Source: Arthrobacter sp. JZ12 (lineage in GTDB: Bacteria > Actinomycetota > Actinomycetes > Actinomycetales > Micrococcaceae). From it: 64,000 bases of DNA. The stretch spans positions 3,100,001 to 3,164,000 of the forward strand of contig NZ_CP045246.1 in assembly GCF_035189165.1 (NCBI RefSeq). The letters run 5' to 3'. Each line of letters begins with the position of its first letter. Within the stretch, counting starts at the first letter, position 1. This document shows, piece by piece, positions 1-9,201 of this stretch. Made by a program: the position numbers and the translations under genes. The notes below the pieces were generated by a model that ran no database searches, was not told where the DNA came from, and worked only from the letters and a program-made list of their open reading frames with translations.

Positions 1-1812
1 CGCCTGCTCACCAGCTCGGTGCCCCGCAGCGTCGGCCTGATCACCGATGACGCCGGCCGGTCCTTTGTGCATGAACAGCTCACCCTCGGCGTCGGAACCA
101 GTGTGTACGGGCTCGGCGAGCGGTTCGGAGCCTTCGTGAAGAACGGCCAGTCCGTGGACGTCTGGAATGAGGACGGCGGAACGTCCAGCGACCTCGCGTA
201 CAAGAACGTTCCGTTCTTCCTGACCAACTCCGGTTACGGGGTGTTCGTGAACCATCCGGAACGGGTCTCGTTCGAGGTGGGATCGGAGGTCGTTTCCCGG
301 ACGCAGTTCAGCGTGGAGGGCCAGCGGCTCCAGTACTTCGTCATCTACGGGCCATCGCCCAAGGAGATCCTCCGCCGCTACACCGCGCTGACCGGCAGGC
401 CTGCCCGCATTCCGGCCTGGTCCTACGGTCTGTGGCTGTCGACGTCATTCACCACAGAGTACGACGAGAAGACGGTCATGTCCTTCATCAACGGAATGGC
501 GGAACGGAATCTGCCGTTGTCCGTCTTCCACTTTGACTGCCACTGGATGCGGGCCTTCCACTGGAGCGACTTCATCTGGGACCCTGCGACGTTCCCGGAC
601 CCGGAAGGTATGCTCCGCCGCCTGCACGAACGTGATTTGAAGGTGTGTGTCTGGATCAACCCCTACATCGCCCAGCGCTCGCACCTATTCCGGGAGGGCC
701 GGGAGCTTGGCTATCTGGTCCGCAAGCCGGACGGGTCCGTGTGGCAGTGGGACCTTTGGCAGGCCGGCATGGCCCTGGTGGACTTCACCAACCCCGACGC
801 CGTGCTCTGGTACCAGGACAAGCTGCGGGCGCTGCTTAAACAGGGGGTCGATTCCTTCAAGACCGACTTTGGGGAGCGTATCCCCACGGACGTCGTCTGG
901 CATGACGGCTCGGACCCGCAGCGGATGCACAACTACTACACCCAGCTGTACAACGAGGCCGTCTTCCAGCTCCTCGAGAAGGAACTCGGCGAGGGCGAAG
1001 CCGTGCTCTTCGCCCGGTCGGCGACCACCGGCGGGCAGAAACTGCCCGTGCACTGGGGCGGTGATTGTGAATCCACCTTCGCGGCGATGTCCGAATCATT
1101 GCGTGGCGGACTGTCACTGGCGTCGTCGGGCTTTGCCTTCTGGAGCCATGACATCGGCGGGTTCGAAGGCACACCGGAGCCTGAGATCTTCAAGCGCTGG
1201 ATCGCTTTCGGGCTGCTGTCCTCGCACTCGCGGCTGCACGGTTCCAACTCCTATCGTGTGCCATGGCTCGTGGATGAGGAGTCGGTGGACGTGCTGCGCC
1301 ACTTCACGGAGCTGAAGATGCGGCTCATGCCCTATGTGGCAGCCGCGGCGGAGGAGGCCTACTCGTTCGGGACACCGGTCATGCGGCCCATGGTTCTCGA
1401 GTTCCCGGACGATCCGGGGTGCTCCCAGCTGGACCGGCAGTACATGCTGGGCAGCGATCTGCTGGTTGCACCGATTCTGGAAGCCGGCGGGGAGCACGCC
1501 TTCTACCTGCCCGACGGAACGTGGACGCATCTCGAGTCCGGGGAAACCCTCGAAGGGCCCCGCTGGCACACCCGCTCCTTCTCGGTGATGGAGGCCGCGC
1601 TGTTCGTTCGGCCGGGCACGGTGCTGCCGCTGGGAACAGTGTCCACCCGGCCGGACTATGACTGGGCCGCCAATGTCGAATTCAGGGCATTCGCCGTCCC
1701 GGAAGGACACCGTACCGTCGTGCCGGTACCCTCACCCGACGGAACCGTCACCCGCTTCGAAGTGACCGTGAAGCAGGGCGAGGTGACCGCCGTCGTCCTT
1801 GGCAGGGAGTAG
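1..1812 (+). CDS. yicI: GH31 alpha-xylosidase, 5' end outside window
   Basis: The reading frame is open to base 1, so the gene starts to the left. About 603 residues are visible against roughly 770 for YicI-type alpha-xylosidases, so the N-terminal beta-sandwich is partly missing. The GH31 barrel is clear. The nucleophile lies in [10 protein letters not shown] (Asp codon 865-867) and the acid/base in HWGGDCEST (Asp codon 1063-1065). The FGERIP form and the [12 protein letters not shown] segment are typical of alpha-xylosidases rather than alpha-glucosidases. The family removes alpha-xylosyl units from xyloglucan oligosaccharides in the cytoplasm. No signal peptide can be judged because the start is absent. 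The likely role, breaking down imported plant cell-wall oligosaccharides, matches the neighbouring glycosidases. Family is firm; exact substrate is inferred. Confidence 0.93.
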   Translation, partial: RLLTSSVPRSVGLITDDAGRSFVHEQLTLGVGTSVYGLGERFGAFVKNGQSVDVWNEDGGTSSDLAYKNVPFFLTNSGYGVFVNHPERVSFEVGSEVVSRTQFSVEGQRLQYFVIYGPSPKEILRRYTALTGRPARIPAWSYGLWLSTSFTTEYDEKTVMSFINGMAERNLPLSVFHFDCHWMRAFHWSDFIWDPATFPDPEGMLRRLHERDLKVCVWINPYIAQRSHLFREGRELGYLVRKPDGSVWQWDLWQAGMALVDFTNPDAVLWYQDKLRALLKQGVDSFKTDFGERIPTDVVWHDGSDPQRMHNYYTQLYNEAVFQLLEKELGEGEAVLFARSATTGGQKLPVHWGGDCESTFAAMSESLRGGLSLASSGFAFWSHDIGGFEGTPEPEIFKRWIAFGLLSSHSRLHGSNSYRVPWLVDEESVDVLRHFTELKMRLMPYVAAAAEEAYSFGTPVMRPMVLEFPDDPGCSQLDRQYMLGSDLLVAPILEAGGEHAFYLPDGTWTHLESGETLEGPRWHTRSFSVMEAALFVRPGTVLPLGTVSTRPDYDWAANVEFRAFAVPEGHRTVVPVPSPDGTVTRFEVTVKQGEVTAVVLGRE

Positions 1813-1839
1813 GGCCGGCAGGGTCTGGAACCGAGCGGC

Positions 1840-1863
1840 CGGCCGGCAGAGTGGTGCCGGCCG
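1840..1863. terminator. Stem-loop between convergent genes
   Basis: A perfect 8-bp inverted repeat, CGGCCGGC with GCCGGCCG, encloses an 8-base loop. It lies between the stop of the GH31 gene and the stop of the oppositely oriented ThDP enzyme gene. A T-rich stretch follows on the plus strand. It could end transcription from both sides. Confidence 0.65.
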
Positions 1864-1880
1864 TCCACTCACTTTTCTTC

Positions 1881-3584
1881 CTACTTCGTGAGAGCCACCG
1901 ACTCGGCCATGAATTCAGCAACCACCTGCTGGGAGATGGCGACGTCGAGAACGAAAACGCCGTCGTCGTGCGTGGCAAGCCACTCCTCAAGCGCCCCAAG
2001 GTCCGCCAACGAGCGCGCCTTGCAGCCGCTGGCCCCCAAAGCGCGCCCGACGGCGGCGAAATCCACTTCCTCGATCAGCATCGCCTGATCGTGCAGCCCC
2101 TTCGCGGCGTACTGGTGCAGCTCCGCGCCGTAGGCGGAGTCGTTCAGGACCACCGCAACTCCCCTGCGTGTGGCGCGGAGGAAGGTCTCGAAGTCGGCGA
2201 GACCCATTAGCCCTCCGCCGTCGCCGCTGACCAGCACGGTGGTGCGTTCCGGTCGTGCCACCGAGACGCCCGCGGCGGATCCGAACCCCATGCCGATTGA
2301 CTGGAACGCGGTTCCCACCAGGATCATCGCGTGAGGGTCGGGGACGGAAAGGTACATGGGCGCCCAGCCGATGAAATGCCCTCCGTCCATCACCACCGAG
2401 CGTTCCGCCGGCAGGATCCGGTCAAGGGCGGCGACCACCGCGCGCGGATTCAGCCGGCCGTCCGGGCCGAACTCCATCGGATCCTCGATCGGACGGGAAG
2501 ATCGGAACTCCTCGCCGGCCACTTCCGGAACAGCGTCCCGCCAAGGCTGCGACGAGGGCTGAACGCGCTCGAGCAGCCCCTCGATGAAGGGCAGGATGTC
2601 GGAGCGGATGTAGTCCACCGCGATCGGGTGTTCTTCCTGGGGCTCGTTGTCCACCCGGATGATCCTGGTCGACGGCGGGAACAACGTCCCATACCGGGTC
2701 TGGAAGATATTCATGCTGGCACCCATCACCAGGACGACGTCGGCCTGCCGGGCCACCTCGAGCCGGTGGCGGCGGGTGAAGCCGCCCGCGACACCAAGGT
2801 CCCACTCGCTGTCGAACGCATTGACTGCCATGACCGACGTCATGAAAAGTGCTCCGAGGCGGTCGCCGAGCTCCTTCAGCGGCCGGGCGGCGTCGGCCAG
2901 CACCACTCCCCTTCCCGCGATGACCACCGGACGCCGGGCGGCGGAGAGCAGCGCCGCCACCCGGTCCAACTCGGCGTCACTCGGGGGCCACGGCTGCTTG
3001 GCGGGGAGCGGTTCCAGTTCGCGTTCTGGTTCGTGTTCCGGTCGGGCGAGCGGCGCCGTGGCGAGATCGTACGGGATGGACACGATGACCGGTTGCACCG
3101 TCTGCAGGGCAAGATCGAAGGCGCGGTGGGTGATGGCTTCGGCGTTCCGTTGGGTAGCGACCAGCGTGGTCACGCCCAGCGCTTCGGCTGCCTTCGCCTG
3201 GTCGATGTCAAAGCGTCGGGGCCCGGCGGACGGCGCGTCCCCCACCACCAGCACCAGCGGGATACGGGCGATCCGCGCCTCCGCCAGGGTGGTGTAGGCG
3301 TTGGTGAAGCCGGCACCGTAAGTGGTTGTTGCCACGGCTATCCGTCCGGTGGCGCGGTAGTAGGCGTCGGCCATCGCGACGGTTGCCGACTCGTGGCGTG
3401 CTGACGTGAAGGGGAAGCCGCGGCGGGTAAGCCGGCTGATTAGGTGCGCATTTCCGTTGCCCATGAGCCCGAAGAGATGGCTTGTCCGTTGGGCTATAAC
3501 GTCGGCTACGGCTGCGGACACGTGGCCTTCGTCGGGCAGGGTGGGGGCTGAACTGGGCGGAACCGTTGTGCGGGCGCTCGGCAT
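1881..3584 (-). CDS. Thiamine diphosphate-dependent enzyme, acetolactate synthase-like
   Basis: About 567 residues with the three-domain layout of the acetolactate synthase/benzoylformate decarboxylase superfamily. The catalytic glutamate sits in ARHESATVAMADAY (about residue 65). The C-terminal ThDP/metal motif is GDGGGLMGL followed some 25 residues later by VVLNDSAYG. The middle domain carries RPVVIAGRGV. I chose the ATG at 3584, which follows a GGAGAG; an in-frame start at 3653 adds an unconserved leader. No small regulatory subunit gene is adjacent and the gene sits among sugar-catabolic genes, so a biosynthetic branched-chain role is unlikely. The substrate cannot be read from the sequence; decarboxylation or ligation of a 2-oxo acid is the family norm. 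Confidence 0.85.
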   Translation of the reverse strand: MPSARTTVPPSSAPTLPDEGHVSAAVADVIAQRTSHLFGLMGNGNAHLISRLTRRGFPFTSARHESATVAMADAYYRATGRIAVATTTYGAGFTNAYTTLAEARIARIPLVLVVGDAPSAGPRRFDIDQAKAAEALGVTTLVATQRNAEAITHRAFDLALQTVQPVIVSIPYDLATAPLARPEHEPERELEPLPAKQPWPPSDAELDRVAALLSAARRPVVIAGRGVVLADAARPLKELGDRLGALFMTSVMAVNAFDSEWDLGVAGGFTRRHRLEVARQADVVLVMGASMNIFQTRYGTLFPPSTRIIRVDNEPQEEHPIAVDYIRSDILPFIEGLLERVQPSSQPWRDAVPEVAGEEFRSSRPIEDPMEFGPDGRLNPRAVVAALDRILPAERSVVMDGGHFIGWAPMYLSVPDPHAMILVGTAFQSIGMGFGSAAGVSVARPERTTVLVSGDGGGLMGLADFETFLRATRRGVAVVLNDSAYGAELHQYAAKGLHDQAMLIEEVDFAAVGRALGASGCKARSLADLGALEEWLATHDDGVFVLDVAISQQVVAEFMAESVALTK

Positions 3585-3733
3585 GGGTGTACTCACTCTC
3601 CATTGTGTGGTCGCACCCAGCCTAAGGGCAGATCCGTGGTCATCGGCTTTCACGGGACCGATGATTCTTCGGAGCGAGTCCCGTCTACCAAGCGAATCCA
3701 GAAACCGCTGGACCGACGAAAGGAAGCATCACG

Positions 3734-4588
3734 ATGAACGCCACCACACCAATCACCGGATATGCCCCCGTCAGCGGGCTCGACATGTACTACGAGATCC
3801 ACGGTGACGGAGAAGGAGTTCCGCTTCTCCTCCTGCACGGCGGCTTGTTCAATATCGACCTCCAATTCGGCGGACTCATCCCGGGGCTGGCCCAATCCCG
3901 GAAGGTGATCGCCACGGATTTCCAGGGCCACGGAAGGACAGGGGATGCAGACCGCCCGCTGACCAGTGCGGGACTGGCATCCGACGTCGCCGGGCTGTTG
4001 AATCATCTGGGCATCGGCAAGGTGGATGTCTTCGGCTACAGCATCGGCGGTGCGGTAACCATCGAACTCGCGACCCAGTACCCCGAACTGGTGCGGAAAA
4101 TCGTCGTATCGTCGGTGTCCTTCGACCCCTCCGGCGACCGGGGTGAGGACCAGGGCGCCATGGAGGAGATGACCGTGGACATGATCGCCGGCACCCCAAT
4201 GGAGGCGGACTACCTTGCCAAGTCGCCGAACCCGGAGAAACTGCAGGACCTGCTCAACAAACTGGTCTGCTTCGACAACGGCAACTCCGGCTGGTCCGAG
4301 GACCAGATTAAGGCCATCGAGGCGCCGACCCTGATCACCGTCGGTGACTGCGACATGGTGCACCTCGAGCACGCCGTCCGATTCCTTCAGCTGCGCGGCG
4401 GGGACGTGAACGGCGACTTCGAGGGCGTGCCCGCCTCCCAGCTTGCAGTGCTCCCGGGCACCACCCACTTCTTCGGCCTGAGCCGCCCGTCCCTGGTGCT
4501 GGAACTGGTGGTTCCATTCCTTGACGCGCCGATGCCCGCGAACGAGCGGGAATCAGCCCTCATGAGCGATTCCAAGACGCGCGGCTAA
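3734..4588 (+). CDS. Alpha/beta hydrolase
   Basis: A 284-residue alpha/beta-hydrolase-fold protein. It has the oxyanion-hole motif LLLLHGGLFN (residues 31-40), the strand DFQGHGRTGD, and the nucleophile elbow GYSIGG with Ser103. A likely acid is the Asp in TVGDCDMVH and a likely base the His in PGTTHFFG. The start is supported by AAAGGAAG upstream. It resembles the 3-oxoadipate enol-lactonase/chloroperoxidase-like branch, but these are poor guides to substrate. It is divergent from the ThDP enzyme and converges closely with the GH42 gene. No signal peptide is seen, so it is cytoplasmic. Function beyond hydrolase is not assignable. Confidence 0.88.
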   Translation: MNATTPITGYAPVSGLDMYYEIHGDGEGVPLLLLHGGLFNIDLQFGGLIPGLAQSRKVIATDFQGHGRTGDADRPLTSAGLASDVAGLLNHLGIGKVDVFGYSIGGAVTIELATQYPELVRKIVVSSVSFDPSGDRGEDQGAMEEMTVDMIAGTPMEADYLAKSPNPEKLQDLLNKLVCFDNGNSGWSEDQIKAIEAPTLITVGDCDMVHLEHAVRFLQLRGGDVNGDFEGVPASQLAVLPGTTHFFGLSRPSLVLELVVPFLDAPMPANERESALMSDSKTRG

Positions 4589-4598
4589 CCGGCGGAAG

Positions 4599-6572
4599 TC
4601 AGCCCCGGCGCACCAGCGCGTATCCGTAGGCCTCCAGGTGAACCTTGTCCACGGCGTCGCCCGTGAGCAGGTCGGTGCCGGACACCTCGACCGCGACGGC
4701 GTCGGTTCCGTGATTGATCACGGTCACCACGTCGCCCCGCTGGGCCGCCTCCACCTGTTCGGGCAGGCCCTCAAGGACGGGCACGACGCCGGCACCTGCG
4801 AACACGTGCGCAGTCACTAGGCGCGCGCCGTCGTCGTCGGGCACGGTTGCGAGGTAGTAGGCACGGCCGGCACCGGCGGTGGCCGCCGTGAAGGCGGGCA
4901 TGCCCTCGGTGCGGCCGGTGCTGAAGGTCGCGAGAACCTCCGCACCGACCGCGGCGATCTCCTCGGCGAAGTAGAGGCCGTCGAAGGTGTTCCCACCCAG
5001 CGTGACCGGTGCGGTGCGCTGGCCGGGACCGTCGGAGTTCGGCGGTACGAGGGCACCGAATTCCTCAAGGGTCACTCCGAGCACCGGTCCCAGCTGGGTG
5101 AGGTAGCCGCCCTCGCGGAAGCGGTCGTATTCGTCAACAACGTCGCTGAAGGCCGACACGAGCAGGTGCCCGCCGGCCTCGACGAAGCGCGTGAGGTTGG
5201 CGGCGCCGTCGGCGGTCAGCAGGTAGAGCTGCGGGGCAACAACAACGGCGTACTGGGAGAGGTCCGACGTCGGGCGGACGAAGTCCACCTGAACGTGCTG
5301 ACGGTGAATCGCGAAGTACCAGCGTTGCACGCATTCGACGTAGTCCAGCACCACCGGGTGGTCGGGGTTTTCGATGGCCCACCAGTTCTCCCAGTCGAAG
5401 ACGATGGCCACACGGGCATCTCGCGCGCCTACTGGAAGCTGCGGCAGGGCTGCAAGGTCCTCGCCCAGCTGAACCACTTCGCGCCAGGTACGCGTCGATG
5501 TTCCGGCGTGGGGCAGCATCGCAGAGTGGAACTTCTCAGCACCGGCACGCGACTGCCGCCACTGGAAGAAGAGGATGCCGTCAGCGCCGCGGCCCACGGA
5601 TTGCATGCTGAGTGCCTGCATCTGGCCCGGTGCCTTGGGCGCGTTCGTCGGCCGCCAGTTGAGGGCATTGGTGGACTGTTCCATCAGCAGCCACGGCGTT
5701 TCGGGCTTGAAGGACCGGATGAGGTCACGCTGGAAAGCACCGGCGCGAAAGGACTCGGCCTCATTGGGGTCCGGGTAGCAGTCGTCGGAGATGACATCCA
5801 TCTCCGCGGCCCACTCCCAGTAGTTTCCGGGCTTGAATGCGCCCATGAAGTTTGTGGTGACCGGTTGGGTGGCCCCGGCGGCGCGGATGATGTCCCGCTC
5901 CATCCGGTAGCACTCGAGCAGCATGTCGGAAGTGAACCGGCGGAAGTCGAGCAACTGGCCGGGGTTGTGGCTGTAAGGCGCCTTGCGGGGCGGGAAGATG
6001 TGGTCGAAGGACTCGTAGTGCTGGGCCCAGAACCACGTTCCCCACGCAGCGTTCAGTTCCTCCAACGTTCCGTACTTCCGCTTCAGCCATACACGGAAGG
6101 CGTCCCGTGCGGAGTCGGAGTAGTCGAGGTTCATGTGGCAGCCGTACTCGTTGTTGACGTGCCACAGGACCACCGCGGGGTGGTCGGCATACCGCTCGGC
6201 GATGCGCTGGACCAGCGCGGAGGCAAGGCGGCGGTACGACGGCGACGACGGCGCGTAGTGCTGCCGGCTGCCATGCCAGTAGGGCGCACCGTTCTCGTCG
6301 GCGGCGAGGATGTCCGGGTAGGCGACCGTCATCCACGGCGGAGGCGACGCCGTGGCGGTGGCCAGGTCGACGGCGATTCCGTTGGTGTGCAGGAGGTCGA
6401 TCACCCTGTCCAGCCACTCGAAGTCGTAGACATCTTCGGCGGGCTGGATCCGCGACCAGGCGAAGATGCCGAGGCTGACCATGGTCACCCCCGCTTCCCG
6501 CATCCGCTGGACGTCCTCCGTCCAAACGCTTTCCGGCCACTGCTCAGGGTTGTAATCGCCGCCGTAGTGCAC
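4599..6572 (-). CDS. GH42 beta-galactosidase
   Basis: 657 residues, the usual GH42 length. The N-terminus YGGDYNPEQWP is characteristic. The acid/base is Glu142 in WHVNNEYGCH and the nucleophile Glu298 in WLLMEQSTNALNW. A trimerisation domain and a small C-terminal beta domain follow. The start is GTG, preceded by AAAGGAA. There is no signal peptide, so it acts on imported galactosides. It is the last gene of a leftward operon with a sugar ABC importer and a YesL-like protein, 57 bp downstream of the latter. GH42 enzymes often act on beta-1,4/1,6-galactooligosaccharides from pectin galactan side chains; that substrate is an inference here, supported by the rhamnogalacturonan lyase nearby. Confidence 0.95.
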   Translation of the reverse strand: MHYGGDYNPEQWPESVWTEDVQRMREAGVTMVSLGIFAWSRIQPAEDVYDFEWLDRVIDLLHTNGIAVDLATATASPPPWMTVAYPDILAADENGAPYWHGSRQHYAPSSPSYRRLASALVQRIAERYADHPAVVLWHVNNEYGCHMNLDYSDSARDAFRVWLKRKYGTLEELNAAWGTWFWAQHYESFDHIFPPRKAPYSHNPGQLLDFRRFTSDMLLECYRMERDIIRAAGATQPVTTNFMGAFKPGNYWEWAAEMDVISDDCYPDPNEAESFRAGAFQRDLIRSFKPETPWLLMEQSTNALNWRPTNAPKAPGQMQALSMQSVGRGADGILFFQWRQSRAGAEKFHSAMLPHAGTSTRTWREVVQLGEDLAALPQLPVGARDARVAIVFDWENWWAIENPDHPVVLDYVECVQRWYFAIHRQHVQVDFVRPTSDLSQYAVVVAPQLYLLTADGAANLTRFVEAGGHLLVSAFSDVVDEYDRFREGGYLTQLGPVLGVTLEEFGALVPPNSDGPGQRTAPVTLGGNTFDGLYFAEEIAAVGAEVLATFSTGRTEGMPAFTAATAGAGRAYYLATVPDDDGARLVTAHVFAGAGVVPVLEGLPEQVEAAQRGDVVTVINHGTDAVAVEVSGTDLLTGDAVDKVHLEAYGYALVRRG

Positions 6573-6629
6573 GGTGGTGTTCCTTTCGAAGAGAGTTTGG
6601 AGAGGTGCTGCGGATTCGGAGAGGTACTG

Positions 6630-7253
6630 CTACCGGCGCTCGCGTTCCTTGACCACGAGCACCGCAAACATCAGGCAACCCAGCCCTGGCACCAACAACG
6701 GCGGCAATTGCCAGGTCACGACGACGGTCAGCGCCAGCGCGATCAGCAGCGGAACAATCGCCCCCGGATCACTGGTGAAGCTGGCCAGACCTTCGCGGAC
6801 GGCCTCGCGCCATCCCTTGTGCGGGGTCCATCGAACGGCTGACTGCAGCAGCAGGATCGCCAGCGCGGTGAGGGCGAGGATCCCGACACCGAAGACCACT
6901 TGCCAGCCGGGCAGGATCTGCATCCCGGAGAGCAGGAGGTTGAAGATCAGGACGACGGCGAGCACCGTCGTCGCAAGCCCCACGATCCAGCCGGTGCGAA
7001 GTGCCGCGACGAAGTCCGACCGCCATTGCCCAATCGTTGACCGCTCAGCAAGCAGGTAGCGGTGGAGGTGTCGCGTGGAGGCAACGATTGCCGCCGGAAG
7101 GGTGATGAGCAGGAGGCCGCCAACCGCGGTCAGGACTCCAAGCCAGAGAACCTCCGCGAACAGCGCGAACTTCCCCTCGGCTCCCGGCCACTTGAGCTGG
7201 GAACCGTCTGGCAGGGGCCGTTCGCGCCGCTTGCGGAGGTTGCGGGGTGTCAT
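6630..7253 (-). CDS. YesL-like DUF624 membrane protein
   Basis: 207 residues with four to five hydrophobic segments (for example VLTAVGGLLLITLPAAIV, GLATTVLAVVLIFNLLL, GVGILALTALAILLL and LLIALALTVVVTW). The architecture and N-terminal pattern match DUF624, represented by Bacillus subtilis YesL, which lies in the rhamnogalacturonan cluster beside an ABC importer. Its biochemical role is unknown; a part in assembly or energising of the importer has been supposed. The ATG overlaps the stop of the upstream permease by 4 bp, so translation is coupled. The importer has no ATPase gene in this operon, so a shared MsiK-type ATPase elsewhere is likely. Confidence 0.85.
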   Translation of the reverse strand: MTPRNLRKRRERPLPDGSQLKWPGAEGKFALFAEVLWLGVLTAVGGLLLITLPAAIVASTRHLHRYLLAERSTIGQWRSDFVAALRTGWIVGLATTVLAVVLIFNLLLSGMQILPGWQVVFGVGILALTALAILLLQSAVRWTPHKGWREAVREGLASFTSDPGAIVPLLIALALTVVVTWQLPPLLVPGLGCLMFAVLVVKERERR

Positions 7254-8164
7254 CCCTTGAGGCCCTGGGTGGCAACGCCGTCCACGAGGAACCGCTGGAA
7301 GATGATGAAGAACAGCATCACCGGCAGCAGCGCGAGGACCGAGATGGCCACGGTTGCTCCGTAGTCGGAGCCGCTGGTCTGGTCGTTGAAGACGCGCAGG
7401 GCGAGCGGCAGCGGGTAGTTGTCAGGCGAGTTCAGGTAGAGCAGCGGGCCGAGGAAGTCGTTCCAGCTCCAAATGAACGCGAAGATCGAGGAGGTGATGA
7501 GCGCCGGCTTGATCAGCGGGATGGTGATGGACCAGAAGATCCGCCAGTGCCCGCAGCCGTCAATGCGTGCTGCTTCGTCCAGTTCCTTGGGCAGATTGCG
7601 GATGAACTGAACCATCAGGAAGACGAAGAATGCTTCGGTGGCAAGGAACTTGCCGACCAGGAGGGGGAAGAACGTGTCCACCATGCCGAGGTTCCTGAAG
7701 ATCATGTACTGGGGAATGATCAGCACGTGGAACGGAAGCAGGAGCGTTCCGATCATCATGGCGAAGAGCATCGGCCGGCCCTTGAAGTCCAGGCGGGCGA
7801 ATGCGTACGCGGCCATGGAGGACGAAATAACGGTGCCGATCACGGCGCCGATACCCAGGATTGTGGAGTTCCAGAAGAACTTCCAGGTGGGGATACCCGC
7901 AACGCCCTCCATCACTTTGATGAAGTTGTCGAAGGTCGGATTTTCGGGCAGGAAGCCCTGGTTTGACCCGAACTCCGCGCTGGGCTTGAAGGAAGCGGAA
8001 ATCATCCAGACCAGCGGATAGAGCACGACGGCGGTGAGCAGGAGGATGCCTACGATCCAGACCGCCGTGGCAACGGTCTTTCGGGTGCTCTGGCGCCGCC
8101 CGCGTGTGGGCTGGACGGCCTTTTTGTCGGACCCGGTTGCTGACCCAATATTCATGGTGGTCAT
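7250..8164 (-). CDS. Sugar ABC transporter permease, MalG/CUT1 type
   Basis: 304 residues with six predicted membrane helices. The conserved EAA loop is DEAARIDGCGHWRIFWSITIPL, which contacts the ATPase. The short N-terminal cytoplasmic tail and terminal FLVDGVATQGLKG motif are typical of the MalG-like partner of CUT1 oligosaccharide importers. The start ATG follows AGGTGACTC and overlaps the stop of the other permease by 4 bp; its own stop overlaps the DUF624 gene. It forms a heterodimeric channel with the neighbouring MalF-like permease. Substrate is inferred from context (GH42, pectin lyase) to be a galactose- or rhamnose-containing oligosaccharide. Confidence 0.95.
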   Translation of the reverse strand: MTTMNIGSATGSDKKAVQPTRGRRQSTRKTVATAVWIVGILLLTAVVLYPLVWMISASFKPSAEFGSNQGFLPENPTFDNFIKVMEGVAGIPTWKFFWNSTILGIGAVIGTVISSSMAAYAFARLDFKGRPMLFAMMIGTLLLPFHVLIIPQYMIFRNLGMVDTFFPLLVGKFLATEAFFVFLMVQFIRNLPKELDEAARIDGCGHWRIFWSITIPLIKPALITSSIFAFIWSWNDFLGPLLYLNSPDNYPLPLALRVFNDQTSGSDYGATVAISVLALLPVMLFFIIFQRFLVDGVATQGLKG

Positions 8165-9162
8165 CGGGAGTCACCTCCGTAGTGCACCCAACTCTTGGAG
8201 GTGCGGAAAAGGATAAAAGCGAGAATGCCTACCGCTACCAGCAGTACCCAGGCCATGGCCGAGGCGTAGCCCATCTGGTTGTTGGTGAAAGCGCGGGTGT
8301 ACAGGTAGACCGTGTAGAAGTTGGTGGCGCCTGCGGGGCCGCCGGTGCCCGAACCGATGATGTAGGCGGATGCGAAGATCTGGAAGGCACCGATCATCTC
8401 GAGCAGCAGGTTGAAGAAAATGACCGGCGAGAGCATCGGCAGTGTGACGCTGAGGAACTTGCGTCCTGCCTTGGCGCCGTCCACGGAAGCTGCTTCGTAG
8501 AGTTCGGCAGGGATCTGCTTCAGGCCCGCCAGGAAGATCACCATGGGGGCTCCGAACTGCCAGACTGCGAGGAGGATCATCATCGGCATGATCAGGGCCG
8601 GAACGCCGACCCAGCCGCCGAGGTTGATTCCGAAGAGGCTGAGTCCGCTGTCTACGGGGCCGTTTGCGGAGAACATGGCCCGCCAGACGATCGCGATCGA
8701 GACGGAGGCACCGATAAGGCTGGGGGCGTAGAACGCCGAGCGGAAGAACCCGGTGCCCTTCGACTTGAAGTTCAACAGCATAGCCACGGCGAGAGCCGCA
8801 GCGAGCTTGATCGGTGTTCCCACCAGTACGTAGATCAGGGTGATCTGGACTGATCCCCAGAAAACCGTGTCACCGGCCATGCGTTCAAAATTGGCCAGGC
8901 CGGACCACTCGGGGGCTGTGAAGATGTTGTAATCCGTGAACGCCAGGTACAGCGAGAAGAGCATAGGCCCCAGCGTGAGTGCGAAGAGCCCCAGTAGCCA
9001 CGGCGACAGGAATGCGTAACCAATTAAGTTCTCCTGCCGGAGGTATTCCTTGCTGCCCTTGCGCTTGGGCTGACCACCCGTCCGGCGGTTGCCCGCCGGA
9101 CGGGTGCCGGGTTCGGCGGTAGTGCGGGTTTTAGTTGGCGCGTGCGCCGATCCCGTTGTCAT
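8161..9162 (-). CDS. Sugar ABC transporter permease, MalF/UgpA CUT1 type
   Basis: 333 residues. A basic, disordered 40-residue N-terminus precedes six membrane helices. The EAA loop is ELYEAASVDGAKAGRKFLSVTLP. The sequence YAFLSPWLLGLFALTLGPM is the usual first helix of UgpA/MalF-type permeases. AGGAG lies about 7 bases before the ATG. The gene follows the binding-protein gene by 39 bp and overlaps the MalG-like permease gene by 4 bp, so the three form one transcription unit. Confidence 0.95.
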   Translation of the reverse strand: MTTGSAHAPTKTRTTAEPGTRPAGNRRTGGQPKRKGSKEYLRQENLIGYAFLSPWLLGLFALTLGPMLFSLYLAFTDYNIFTAPEWSGLANFERMAGDTVFWGSVQITLIYVLVGTPIKLAAALAVAMLLNFKSKGTGFFRSAFYAPSLIGASVSIAIVWRAMFSANGPVDSGLSLFGINLGGWVGVPALIMPMMILLAVWQFGAPMVIFLAGLKQIPAELYEAASVDGAKAGRKFLSVTLPMLSPVIFFNLLLEMIGAFQIFASAYIIGSGTGGPAGATNFYTVYLYTRAFTNNQMGYASAMAWVLLVAVGILAFILFRTSKSWVHYGGDSR

Positions 9163-9201
9163 GAACTGCTCCTATATAACAGGGATAACTCGGGTCGATG
9201 A

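Noticed and set aside
5166-6842. 558-codon frame antisense to the GH42 gene
   Set aside because: Mirror frame of a complete beta-galactosidase with both catalytic glutamates; no domain seen in the mirror product.
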